A stretch of 64,000 nt of DNA from a virus, in IMG/VR virus record IMGVR_UViG_3300027759_003827, positions 24,817-88,816 of that record; one strand, given 5' to 3'. Positions 31,151 through 38,399 of the stretch are shown here, one piece after another (position 1 is the stretch's first letter; each line of letters begins with the position of its first letter). Made by a program: the position numbers and the translations under genes. A model generated the notes under the pieces. It worked only from the letters and a program-made list of their open reading frames with translations, searched no databases and was not told the origin of the DNA.

Positions 31151-31660
31151 TTATAAGTATTTTGAAATCTGCTCTAAACGTTCTTCTACCGTACCTGTTA
31201 AAGTTACGACTTTTTCTGCAGGGATATACTCTGCTATAAACTTTTGTATAATTCCGTCGATCTTAATCTGTAACTCAGCACTTAATCTATCTGGATCATC
31301 TACAAAGTCAAACTCGATAGGAATATAAAAGAAGTACTCTACTTGATCTTTAGTCTTTTCGAATAACTCTCTAATCTCGTCAATATTAACATTAGGAGTT
31401 AAGATTCGTGAATAGATAATACAGTCAACTAAACTACGAGTACTAATTACATTTTTATGAGTTAAGTAGTTTTGATAAGCCCAAGCAGATAACTCATTAA
31501 TTGCATACTGCTTCTCGTCATTAGATAACTCTAACATCTTACCAATCTTAATTACAGGACGCGAAAATCCGTCTGTAACATAATAATCAGGAAATCTGGT
31601 AGATACCTCTTTTAATAAGGTAGTCTTACCAGTTCCATGCGATCCTATTAATATCTTCAT
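31151..31660 (-). CDS. P-loop NTPase (AAA_28/NadR-like)
   Basis: 169 residues. IGSHGTGKTTLLKEVS at the N-terminus is a Walker A motif, and STRSLVDCIIYS (near 79) resembles the DxxxY segment of nucleoside/NadR-type kinases. The remainder fits a small alpha/beta kinase. It lies between the formyltransferase and folE genes. It might phosphorylate a nucleotide intermediate or act as a regulatory ATPase. The family link is structural, not functional. Confidence 0.72.
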   Translation of the reverse strand: MKILIGSHGTGKTTLLKEVSTRFPDYYVTDGFSRPVIKIGKMLELSNDEKQYAINELSAWAYQNYLTHKNVISTRSLVDCIIYSRILTPNVNIDEIRELFEKTKDQVEYFFYIPIEFDFVDDPDRLSAELQIKIDGIIQKFIAEYIPAEKVVTLTGTVEERLEQISKYL

Positions 31661-31682
31661 AAATGTCTTTTAGTAAAAATAG

Positions 31683-32252
31683 CTACTTTTTATCAAACTT
31701 CCAAATATTAGTAAAGAAATGTACCCAAGAACTTAGAGAAGTCTCTCGAAGTATGGCATAAGCTTCATCTATAGTATTTGCTCTGTTCATAACCTGATAA
31801 GCGGATACAATCTCACCGGCATCTAATTCCGGAATTACTTTATGAACTACTGATCCACAGTACGGATACTTCTCTTGATTTCCAGCAATATCCTCTTGCT
31901 TATTAAAGCCTTTCAATTCTGGATATACAGTAATTAGAGCTGGATGACCATTAAACATTTGGCCTTTAAATTGAATAAATACGTCTTCTGGAATAATTCG
32001 TAAGAATCCGTGTAACGTAACTAGTTCTTTTTCTAGTATTCCTGATCTTAAGTATTGATCTACAGTAGGCTTATTAGGAAGTACTACTATCTCTACATTA
32101 TTTTTCCCAAAGATTCTCATGTTCTTTTCAGAAATGTTAGTAACTCTATTAGTTACAAGTAAACTAGGGAGAATCCCAAGCATTTCACTAATAGCTATTA
32201 CTTCAGAACCTGTCTGAGATACTAGTACTCCCCAATTGCTTAACACTTTCAT
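31683..32252 (-). CDS. formyltransferase, DpdN-like (preQ1 formylation candidate)
   Basis: 189 residues with the PurN-type formyltransferase core. The triad is visible: Asn101 and His103 in NGHPALI, and Asp144 in VIPELDAGEIV, with LHGFLRIIP before them. Such enzymes transfer formyl from 10-formyl-THF to an amine. It overlaps queF by one base and sits one gene from dpdA. Phage DpdN was predicted to formylate dPreQ1 in DNA to 7-(formylamino)methyl-7-deazaguanine. The neighbourhood fits that closely. Purine synthesis is unlikely because no other pur gene is present. Confidence 0.75.
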   Translation of the reverse strand: MKVLSNWGVLVSQTGSEVIAISEMLGILPSLLVTNRVTNISEKNMRIFGKNNVEIVVLPNKPTVDQYLRSGILEKELVTLHGFLRIIPEDVFIQFKGQMFNGHPALITVYPELKGFNKQEDIAGNQEKYPYCGSVVHKVIPELDAGEIVSAYQVMNRANTIDEAYAILRETSLSSWVHFFTNIWKFDKK

Positions 32253-33169
32253 TATTGTCCCATTGCTTTTTTAGTATAGTAGCCTGTATCAATTAATGCA
32301 CGAGGAATTAATTCTTCTCTAGTTGCACGAACAGGATTGATATCTAATGAACCTCGTCTTGCATACAACAACATTACTACACAATCTTTAACGTCAGGAT
32401 GCTTTGTAATAGCTGTAAATAACTTCTCGCTACAGAATTCATGAAATTCGTTTACTTCACGTAATGCAATTACCTCTTTCAAAAGACCTTGTAAATCTAC
32501 ACGTCCTTTCCTAGTAGTAATATGGAAATAAGCAGCACCTGTATCTTTCTGCTTTGTATGTCTACATCTTGATCTCAAGATACCAGTCATTACAGAGATA
32601 TCGTCAGACGTTTCAGCAGGTATAATAGTAAAGTGATTTTCTTTACCGGAGTAATCGGTAATTTCCATCTCTTCTAATTTCTTATTACCTACCATACGAA
32701 ATAAATCGTAGTAGCCTTCTCCTGGATCGCCTTCGAACATTAATTGCTCTCCTTCTCTAAAGAATGATACTCTTACTTCTTTACCAATGCATGCACTGAT
32801 ATCTTTCTTTACTTGATTCTCATAATTCTCAACAGCTTCAACAATCGTATCGCCCATCTTACACATATCGAATGTATTAAGGTATAACTTAAACGATTTT
32901 GATTCTACCATAAATTCTGAATCAGCAGGACATACTATTTTTAACGTACCTGCAATAGGTAGGCCGTTATTTAACAAGAAGGTTGATTCATGACAATGCC
33001 ACGTATCGTAACCTACAAATTCATCTCCTTTAATACCCCAGTCTCCACGAGCTAATGCTCTTGGCATAGGGTTTAATTGACTTGGATCAAAGGTGTCTGT
33101 ATAGACTGCATATGAGTTAGCTGACCCTAAGGTTTTAGCAGCTACTTCTGACATATTACTTGCTGACAT
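32252..33169 (-). CDS. queF: 7-cyano-7-deazaguanine (preQ0) reductase QueF
   Basis: 305 residues, bimodular (E. coli type). The N-terminal half has ESKSFKLYLNTF (89-100). The C-terminal half has SRCRHTKQKDTGA with the catalytic cysteine (Cys202) and aspartate (Asp209), then EFHEFCSEKLF and RRGSLDINPVR. QueF reduces preQ0 to preQ1 with NADPH. Its presence implies that the phage base is at the preQ1 level. It overlaps dpdA by 14 bases and the formyltransferase by one. The usual CPVTxQPD is altered to CRHTKQKD, but key residues are kept. Confidence 0.92.
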   Translation of the reverse strand: MSASNMSEVAAKTLGSANSYAVYTDTFDPSQLNPMPRALARGDWGIKGDEFVGYDTWHCHESTFLLNNGLPIAGTLKIVCPADSEFMVESKSFKLYLNTFDMCKMGDTIVEAVENYENQVKKDISACIGKEVRVSFFREGEQLMFEGDPGEGYYDLFRMVGNKKLEEMEITDYSGKENHFTIIPAETSDDISVMTGILRSRCRHTKQKDTGAAYFHITTRKGRVDLQGLLKEVIALREVNEFHEFCSEKLFTAITKHPDVKDCVVMLLYARRGSLDINPVRATREELIPRALIDTGYYTKKAMGQ

Positions 33170-33938
33170 AATTACGGAATGTTTTTATATTTTTAAAGAT
33201 AAGGTTTATTTGTTCTTCTGACAACTTAATATCTAAGTTATCAGCAAGTTTTGCTTTTGGTTTAGGTACATTTAAACCATGAGGTCCTAATTCGTTTCCT
33301 ACCCATCCGTTAATAACAGGTGAGCTAGTATCTAGCGAGTAGATAAGTCCTCTTAGTACAGTATTTAGATAGTTAATTAGGATAAACTCTACTGGATTTT
33401 GACATCCTAGTAAGTGAAATTTAGGTAATCCGATTCCCATGTTGAATCTATTTGCATACCACCAGTTTAAAAATCTAGTTCTTACTGTTACATAATCTGA
33501 GTCTTTAACTAGGTCAAAAGGTAATGCGATAATATCTACTCTCTCTTTTAGGTAGTAGTCGATACACTCTGCAATTTGCTCAAAGGTATCTCCTTGACAT
33601 ACGCCAATATATTTCTGTCCTTCTACTCTGTAACTACCTAAATACTCTTTTGCATTAAGTAAAGTTTGATCATAATCATTAACTACATCAGGAAGTACAA
33701 GATGGGTAGGAAGATACTCTTTACCTAACTCGTATAACTCCTCCATCGGTATGGATCTACCTAATTCAAATGCTGAATTGTCTAATATAGAGTATTCTGC
33801 TGTTTGTAGCTTCTTCTTATAAAAATCAGCATATTCTGTATCTAAGCTTAGTAAATGACCTAGTACATAAGGGTAATCACTTACCTCATCATGACGATCA
33901 AATAACGCTTTTGGTATTTCGTGTGAAATTAAAGGCAT
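33156..33938 (-). CDS. dpdA: phage 7-deazaguanine DNA transglycosylase DpdA
   Basis: 260 residues, TGT-related. ILDNSAFELG (Asp53) and SLDTSSPV (Asp203) hold the two aspartates expected for base exchange in the TGT/DpdA fold. YIGVCQGDT and LLGCQNP are the ligand-binding loops. Phage DpdA replaces guanine in DNA by a 7-deazaguanine. No tRNA-type zinc site is apparent, consistent with DNA rather than tRNA action. It is flanked by queC and queF in one operon. Confidence 0.88.
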   Translation of the reverse strand: MPLISHEIPKALFDRHDEVSDYPYVLGHLLSLDTEYADFYKKKLQTAEYSILDNSAFELGRSIPMEELYELGKEYLPTHLVLPDVVNDYDQTLLNAKEYLGSYRVEGQKYIGVCQGDTFEQIAECIDYYLKERVDIIALPFDLVKDSDYVTVRTRFLNWWYANRFNMGIGLPKFHLLGCQNPVEFILINYLNTVLRGLIYSLDTSSPVINGWVGNELGPHGLNVPKPKAKLADNLDIKLSEEQINLIFKNIKTFRNYVSK

Positions 33939-33941
33939 AAT

Positions 33942-34787
33942 TTATTTTTTATATTCTGATAAAACTTTTTCTACTTGCGTTTTTGCAAACTGCCAGCTAA
34001 CAGGTCCCATTTCGTCTGCATACTCTACCGGATCAGGACGACCTAGCTTAATAAACGCTTCGATACGTTCTACTGATGCTGCTGACTTATAATCAGAATA
34101 CCAGATACCTTGAGTATCGGACCATGAATGTCTAATAAAGATCGGCTTATAAGAAGTATTCGTACGCTTATATACTTCATTAAAATCTAAACCTAATGCT
34201 TCACACGATCTTAAACCATCTTCTAGAATTTCAAATTTAGTTACATCTAAGTAGGGGGTATAAACTGATATTAAATCAGCATCCCAATTACCAGCTTTAA
34301 ATGCTTCCATATCTGCATCTCTAAATTCCTGACGGCAGTCAGGGTAAATTGCATGATCTCCTGCGTGAATACCCATTGCAATAGCTACTTCTTGGCCAAT
34401 AGAACAATCATCCGTAATAGGTTTAGTTGCAATTGATAGAGCAGCTGCTTGAATCAAAGAGCTAAATATCTTATTACGATTGGGTACAACAGTTGCTTTC
34501 ATATTATCCTGTTCGTAATGTCCTTCTGGTACATCTGCACCGCCTGTTACTAAAGCTGAGTTCAATAACTGTTGTAATCCATCTAATTTAATAACCTGGT
34601 ACTTTACTTTTTGATTTTTAGAGCTTAAGTACTCTACTAAAGATTTAGCTCTTTCAAGCTCTACTTTATGCTTTTGACCATAATCAAAGCCTAATGCTGT
34701 TACTTCGTAGCCGTTAGCTAATAAGTGTAATAAAAGAGATGAAGAATCCATCCCGCCTGATAATGATAAAACTGCTTGTTTTGCCAT
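33942..34787 (-). CDS. queC: 7-cyano-7-deazaguanine synthase QueC, zinc site altered
   Basis: 281 residues. The PP-loop SLSGGMDSSS (near residue 8), FDYGQKH, VPNRN and GDHAIYPDCRQEF match QueC. The C-terminal zinc site, normally CxGxCxxC-type cysteines before ER..AF...DP, is replaced by a segment with YSDYKSAASVERIEAF. At least three of four cysteines are missing. QueC converts 7-carboxy-7-deazaguanine to preQ0 with ATP and ammonia. The active-site half is intact, so activity is likely. The altered tail may be phage-specific. Confidence 0.9.
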   Translation of the reverse strand: MAKQAVLSLSGGMDSSSLLLHLLANGYEVTALGFDYGQKHKVELERAKSLVEYLSSKNQKVKYQVIKLDGLQQLLNSALVTGGADVPEGHYEQDNMKATVVPNRNKIFSSLIQAAALSIATKPITDDCSIGQEVAIAMGIHAGDHAIYPDCRQEFRDADMEAFKAGNWDADLISVYTPYLDVTKFEILEDGLRSCEALGLDFNEVYKRTNTSYKPIFIRHSWSDTQGIWYSDYKSAASVERIEAFIKLGRPDPVEYADEMGPVSWQFAKTQVEKVLSEYKK

Positions 34788-34837
34788 TTTGTTTAAAATT
34801 TAAAATTTAGAGCGTATTATTTTGTACGTCGATTAGC

Positions 34838-34845
34838 TCTATAAC
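34838..34845 (-). promoter_or_regulatory. GTTATAGA element upstream of queC
   Basis: GTTATAGA on the minus strand, about 50 nt before the queC ATG. Same octamer as before hsp20 and nrdJ. Confidence 0.35.
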
Positions 34846-34849
34846 CGAA

Positions 34850-35056
34850 TTATTTTTTATCTTCTTTACCGTTAAGGTCCTTCTGTAGAGAGAGTATTTG
34901 ACTAGTAATGTTACCAACTAGGGTTCCTAACTGTGCCCAAATATCATCACACTCTTTCTCTAACTTATTAATGAGTCTTAGTTGGTATATCTGTAATCCT
35001 ACAAGTATTAATATAATACCAATGTATAAATGTTCTGGTGTAAATGTAACTGTCAT
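34850..35056 (-). CDS. small single-span membrane protein
   Basis: 68 residues. A hydrophobic helix at about 10-27 (LYIGIILILVGLQIYQL) is followed by a charged helical tail (LINKLEKECDDIWAQLG) with coiled-coil spacing. It is similar in layout to the 91-residue membrane protein at 12480. No family recognised. Confidence 0.65.
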   Translation of the reverse strand: MTVTFTPEHLYIGIILILVGLQIYQLRLINKLEKECDDIWAQLGTLVGNITSQILSLQKDLNGKEDKK

Positions 35057-35068
35057 TAATTAAAGGTA

Positions 35069-35323
35069 TTATTTTTTGTTCGTTTCAACAACTTCATTCA
35101 TAAATTCGTTAAACTCTAATGTTCCTGGAAATGCTATAAAGTTAGTATTATCCATTACTCTCTGTAATGCTTTAATAGTGAGGTCTCTATTCTTAGTATC
35201 AATTATTAAAGGTTCTAGAATATACTCTTCTGCCGATCCGTCTTTACGATTAAGGTAAAATAAAGTACCGGCTACCTCTCCTAATGCTTCGTAGTATTCT
35301 TTAGCTGTTGTTGTAGACTTCAT
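35069..35323 (-). CDS. hypothetical protein
   Basis: 84 residues, acidic, begins MKSTTTAKEYYEALGEVAGTLF. No cysteine motif, membrane helix or known fold. It overlaps the upstream zinc-finger gene by 23 bases; no later in-frame ATG near the start would remove the overlap. Function unknown. Confidence 0.6.
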   Translation of the reverse strand: MKSTTTAKEYYEALGEVAGTLFYLNRKDGSAEEYILEPLIIDTKNRDLTIKALQRVMDNTNFIAFPGTLEFNEFMNEVVETNKK

Positions 35324-35552
35324 AGTATAACTTTCTTATTTTAGCGCCTAATTCTTGATCGTTAGATGTACTTTTAATCATATCGACTTCTACTGCTAAT
35401 AATCTTCTATCAGGAAAATTTATATCTGATTCTTTTCGTTGTTCATATTCGAAACCTAATACACATGCTAAGTGGTCGGTTCCTGCTAAGTAATCAAATT
35501 CAACTTGGTCAGTTGGTTTGCCACAAAACTGGCAAGTGTAAGGTGTGCTCAT
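35301..35552 (-). CDS. small zinc-finger-like protein
   Basis: 83 residues. CQFCGKPTDQVEFDYLAGTDHLACVLGFE near the N-terminus has CxxC plus a later His and Cys, fitting a treble-clef or similar zinc finger. The rest is helical and charged. It lies between a SAM methyltransferase and an 84-residue gene. It may bind nucleic acid. Function unknown. Confidence 0.65.
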   Translation of the reverse strand: MSTPYTCQFCGKPTDQVEFDYLAGTDHLACVLGFEYEQRKESDINFPDRRLLAVEVDMIKSTSNDQELGAKIRKLYYEVYNNS

Positions 35553-35557
35553 AACGG

Positions 35558-36130
35558 TTATTTTTTCTCTATTTCTATTATAATATCATCGAATCTACCT
35601 TTATTTTCTCTTAAATCAAAAACTCTATAGCTTTTAATCTTTGTTTTATCTACATAGGAGTCTATTAACTCGGTCCATAAAAATTCCTGTACGTCTTCTA
35701 TAATTAACTTTCCGCCAGGCTTTACCTTATCGATCCATTTCTGAGCGCTTATAACCATAGAGGCTAGAGTATGAGGTCCATCATCGATTATATAGTCAAA
35801 AGAATTATCTTCAAAGCTATTAATGGTTTCATCTGAGAAGCCGTCTACAATCATTAGTTCTATTCTACTGTAATTTGATAGTGATCTAGGCAAAGAGTCA
35901 TTACATTCGATTCCGGTAATTTTTCCTTCTGTAAACCATTCACTCCATAGCCTAAGACTATCTCCCTGAGCTACTCCTATTTCTAATAGGTTAATATCGC
36001 GATCTCTATTTTCGAATTCACGCTCATAATACCCGCTAAGATAGCTATGATCAGTTTCTTTATCAGAGGTCCATTCTACATGGTGATTACTGTCTATTAA
36101 CTTACTTGCGTTCAGTTCTGTTAGAGTCAT
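35558..36130 (-). CDS. class I SAM-dependent methyltransferase
   Basis: 190 residues. INLLEIGVAQGDSLRLWSEW (near residue 46) is the SAM-binding motif I. ITGIECND is the acidic motif, FDYIIDDGPHTLASMV holds the motif IV-like acidic residues, and KPGGKLIIED follows. The layout resembles Methyltransf_24 and cephalosporin-hydroxylase-like proteins acting on small molecules. It lies inside the 7-deazaguanine gene group, so a base-modifying role is conceivable. It does not look like the described DpdM, which has a different fold. Confidence 0.8.
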   Translation of the reverse strand: MTLTELNASKLIDSNHHVEWTSDKETDHSYLSGYYEREFENRDRDINLLEIGVAQGDSLRLWSEWFTEGKITGIECNDSLPRSLSNYSRIELMIVDGFSDETINSFEDNSFDYIIDDGPHTLASMVISAQKWIDKVKPGGKLIIEDVQEFLWTELIDSYVDKTKIKSYRVFDLRENKGRFDDIIIEIEKK

Positions 36131-36142
36131 ACTGTTGTTTTA

Positions 36143-36430
36143 TTATTTCCAAAATTGATACCAACGCTTTTTAGGAGCTGGTTGACATTTACTAAAAGGG
36201 TTATCGCCGAATGATACTGCTTTACAGTACTTAGATGTCATCATGTTTAAGAATATTTCATGATACTCTTCGGGTATTGTATCAAAATCGGCTTGTACTT
36301 TAATATCTAAGGAAATACTTCTCTTACCGTTAACTACTAGTGTTAGTATTTCATGACACGTTACTAATTTAGAAGTAGTCATGATTAAATTATTACCAGA
36401 ACCTAAATTTATTTCTTCCATACTATACAT
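36143..36430 (-). CDS. hypothetical protein
   Basis: 95 residues. It begins MYSMEEINLGSGNNLIMTTSKL and ends KKRWYQFWK, a basic aromatic tail. Two cysteines (CHEI, YCKA) are isolated. It overlaps queE by 8 bases. A domain cannot be recognised. Confidence 0.6.
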   Translation of the reverse strand: MYSMEEINLGSGNNLIMTTSKLVTCHEILTLVVNGKRSISLDIKVQADFDTIPEEYHEIFLNMMTSKYCKAVSFGDNPFSKCQPAPKKRWYQFWK

Positions 36431-37256
36431 TTAAAGTTTTATTCCAGGCTGCGATATGCAATCTAGTTAATCCTCTAAATTTATATTTCTTAGCCATCTC
36501 CATTACAAATCGAGTTCTTTCTTCGAAGTTAGCTGCATCATCTAAACCTGGCATACAGATTACATTCTCTAAAGGAATATAAAAGGGTTCAATAAAGTCT
36601 CTAAAGATTTCTTTAACATCCTCTTCAGTACTAATAACAAACTTAAATTGGTAGTTATCGTGCTCCATAATACGATTAATAGCTTTAGGAACAATACGTT
36701 GTTTTACTGTCATACCCGAGTTATCCAACTTAGGTGAACAGTTAATTTGATCTAAGCTCTGAAATAATTCTTCTTCGATAAAATTAGTACCGTTAGTTTC
36801 GATTTCATAGTAGGTATTACGCAAAGAACCTTCTATATCCATCCAATATTCAGTAAAGTTATTAATTGCTACTTGATGTCCTGCAATAGTAGGTTCACCT
36901 CCGGTCCAGATAACACGTACGCGACCATCTAGAATATCCTCGTATACTCCTTCCTCTTTAAATCTATCAAGTAAGTATTGAAACTCTTTATCTTCTCCTC
37001 TCCATAACCACTGAGATGTAGAATCACAAGTCCAGGTAGCTTTACCTTCTTTAACTAAATCGCCTTCGAAGATTTCACCGTCTTCTAGTAATTGCTCTTT
37101 CATTAAATTATTTGTAAATGCTCTAGACATACCGCACGTTAGGTTACAAATACCTAAACGAACGAAGTATGCAGGAATACCGCTGCTTATGCCTTCGCCT
37201 TGAACTGTATAAAAGTCACTAGTAATAAGTAACTTATTTGGATCTATCTTACTCAT
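36423..37256 (-). CDS. queE: 7-carboxy-7-deazaguanine synthase QueE (radical SAM)
   Basis: 277 residues. TVQGEGISSGIPAYFVRLG is the QueE start. The cluster loop reads CNLTCGMS, with the third cysteine about 40 residues later in TWTCDSTSQW, so the usual CxxxCxxC loop carries a long insertion. VIWTGGEPTI is the GGEP motif for SAM, and NGTNFIEEE and VKQRIVPKAIN follow. QueE converts 6-carboxytetrahydropterin to CDG using a [4Fe-4S] cluster. It is part of the dedicated pathway here. The insertion is the odd feature. Confidence 0.92.
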   Translation of the reverse strand: MSKIDPNKLLITSDFYTVQGEGISSGIPAYFVRLGICNLTCGMSRAFTNNLMKEQLLEDGEIFEGDLVKEGKATWTCDSTSQWLWRGEDKEFQYLLDRFKEEGVYEDILDGRVRVIWTGGEPTIAGHQVAINNFTEYWMDIEGSLRNTYYEIETNGTNFIEEELFQSLDQINCSPKLDNSGMTVKQRIVPKAINRIMEHDNYQFKFVISTEEDVKEIFRDFIEPFYIPLENVICMPGLDDAANFEERTRFVMEMAKKYKFRGLTRLHIAAWNKTLNV

Positions 37257-37404
37257 TAGTTACTGTTTTAGGGGTTTCTACTTTTTTAAATTGAGCCTTC
37301 CATTCAGATTTAGGTATAAACTTCCACTCCCTAGTAGCTTGATCAGCCTTTTCATTTGTTATTCGGATAATTTCTCCGGTCTTAGAACTCTTTAAACATT
37401 TCAT
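37249..37404 (-). CDS. 51-residue small protein with strong Shine-Dalgarno
   Basis: ATG at 37402-37404, TAA at 37249-37251, overlapping the queE start by 8 bases. It begins MKCLKSSKTGEIIRITNEKA and contains EWKFIPKSEWK. A perfect GGAGG lies five bases before the ATG, which is rare in this window and strongly supports the start. The pattern KTGEI...W.F.PKSEWK is one I associate with small phage proteins. Function unknown. Confidence 0.75.
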   Translation of the reverse strand: MKCLKSSKTGEIIRITNEKADQATREWKFIPKSEWKAQFKKVETPKTVTNE

Positions 37405-37410
37405 AGTTTC

Positions 37411-37415
37411 CTCCA
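37411..37415 (-). promoter_or_regulatory. Shine-Dalgarno sequence (GGAGG)
   Basis: GGAGG followed by AAACT and ATG at 37404. One of only two strong Shine-Dalgarno sites that I noted in the window. Confidence 0.75.
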
Positions 37416-37433
37416 TGTTTTATTGTGATTAAA

Positions 37434-37718
37434 TTATTTTTTATCTACATAATGATGTAGCTTATTTCTTAACCTATCAATTCGTATTTGACAGTACCAT
37501 TTTCCCATATTACTAGATGCATTAGCATATCTTTCTTGCCAGTACTTAATACCTTTATTAGTCTTAGCATTAGCTTCTTCTAGGTAGTCTATATCCCAAT
37601 AGCTATTATTCTCCTGTATCTCTTCATCGGTAGGAATATAAGGATTTTCTTCTTCCCACTTTTCAATAAGCATCTTGCGTCGAGACTTCTCTTGTTTTTT
37701 TTCAAATTTCTTTTCCAT
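37434..37718 (-). CDS. hypothetical basic-acidic protein
   Basis: 94 residues, highly charged, begins MEKKFEKKQEKSRRKMLIEK and contains WQERYANASSNMGKWY. Predicted mostly helical. It overlaps the queD stop by one base. No family recognised. Confidence 0.6.
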   Translation of the reverse strand: MEKKFEKKQEKSRRKMLIEKWEEENPYIPTDEEIQENNSYWDIDYLEEANAKTNKGIKYWQERYANASSNMGKWYCQIRIDRLRNKLHHYVDKK

Positions 37719-38185
37719 TACCCTATATAAATTGCTGAGTTTCTTTTATTCTCAAAGAATTCTACTTGTGCTACTCTAACGCGGTTATTTGTCTCTTCCT
37801 GTACAAAAGTATTTATTTTACCGTAAATATACTTTGCAAATTGCTCTGCACCTACAGGGCCTTCAAGGATTCTTAACTGTACTACTCCTCTCTTATCTAA
37901 CTCTTTAAAGATCTCCAATTCAGGATCATCTGGTGCTAATACCGTAGTATGATCGAACATATAATCCATCCATTGCTTAGCGTTCATACCGTCAATTTGA
38001 GTTTTAGCTCTCTTCATACCGCCAAAGTCCCATACCCAATTTCTATGATCTAACTCTCCTTCAAAAGTTATTCTAAATTCAATATCGTAACCATGTAAAA
38101 ATCTACAATGCGTACCTTCAGCAGCCCATTGACGGAATACGGTACTAAACCCGTCGTATAATTTTGTTGATTGAAATTTGCTCAT
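37718..38185 (-). CDS. queD: 6-carboxytetrahydropterin synthase QueD (PTPS family, variant ligands)
   Basis: 155 residues. FSTVFRQWAAEGTHCRFLHGYDIEF holds the active-site cysteine and the LHG histidine. NWVWDFGGMK and MFDHTTVLAPDD carry the DFG..K and catalytic DHT..L motifs. In canonical QueD the first segment has zinc histidines (AAH and HGH), but here these read VFR and HGY. This is the FRQW...LHGY subgroup of the PTPS family. It would turn dihydroneopterin triphosphate into 6-carboxytetrahydropterin in the 7-deazaguanine route. Confidence 0.88.
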   Translation of the reverse strand: MSKFQSTKLYDGFSTVFRQWAAEGTHCRFLHGYDIEFRITFEGELDHRNWVWDFGGMKRAKTQIDGMNAKQWMDYMFDHTTVLAPDDPELEIFKELDKRGVVQLRILEGPVGAEQFAKYIYGKINTFVQEETNNRVRVAQVEFFENKRNSAIYIG

Positions 38186-38203
38186 AACGTATTTTTTATA
38201 AAA

Positions 38204-38398
38204 TTAAGTATTTTCTCTCAGATAACCAAATTCTTGTGCAAGTACTTGACAGCTTTTTTTATGTTTATCTCTATATGGACAATGTCTACATCCATTCCCA
38301 CAACACTGTCCTCTTTGAGAATGGAAAAGGGCCGTAAAAATGACCCTTTCCCCTTCCAAATAATAATGTATTCCTTGTATGAATTCTTTTTTTTCCAT
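38204..38398 (-). CDS. DUF5522-type small Cys-rich protein
   Basis: 64 residues from the ATG at 38398. A frame from 38419 exists but would overlap nrdJ by about 20 bases. GIHYYLEGERVIFTALFHSQRG and CCGNGCRHCPYRDKHKK match the DUF5522 pattern found in Bacteroidota and relatives, with a CCGxGCRHCPY motif likely to hold metal. It follows nrdJ immediately. Role unknown; the family supports a Bacteroidota host. Confidence 0.82.
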   Translation of the reverse strand: MEKKEFIQGIHYYLEGERVIFTALFHSQRGQCCGNGCRHCPYRDKHKKSCQVLAQEFGYLRENT

Positions 38399-38399
38399 C

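Noticed and set aside
35558-36130. DpdM (dPreQ1 methyltransferase)
   Set aside because: This protein has a classical class I SAM fold, whereas DpdM was described with a different fold. Only position suggests a link.
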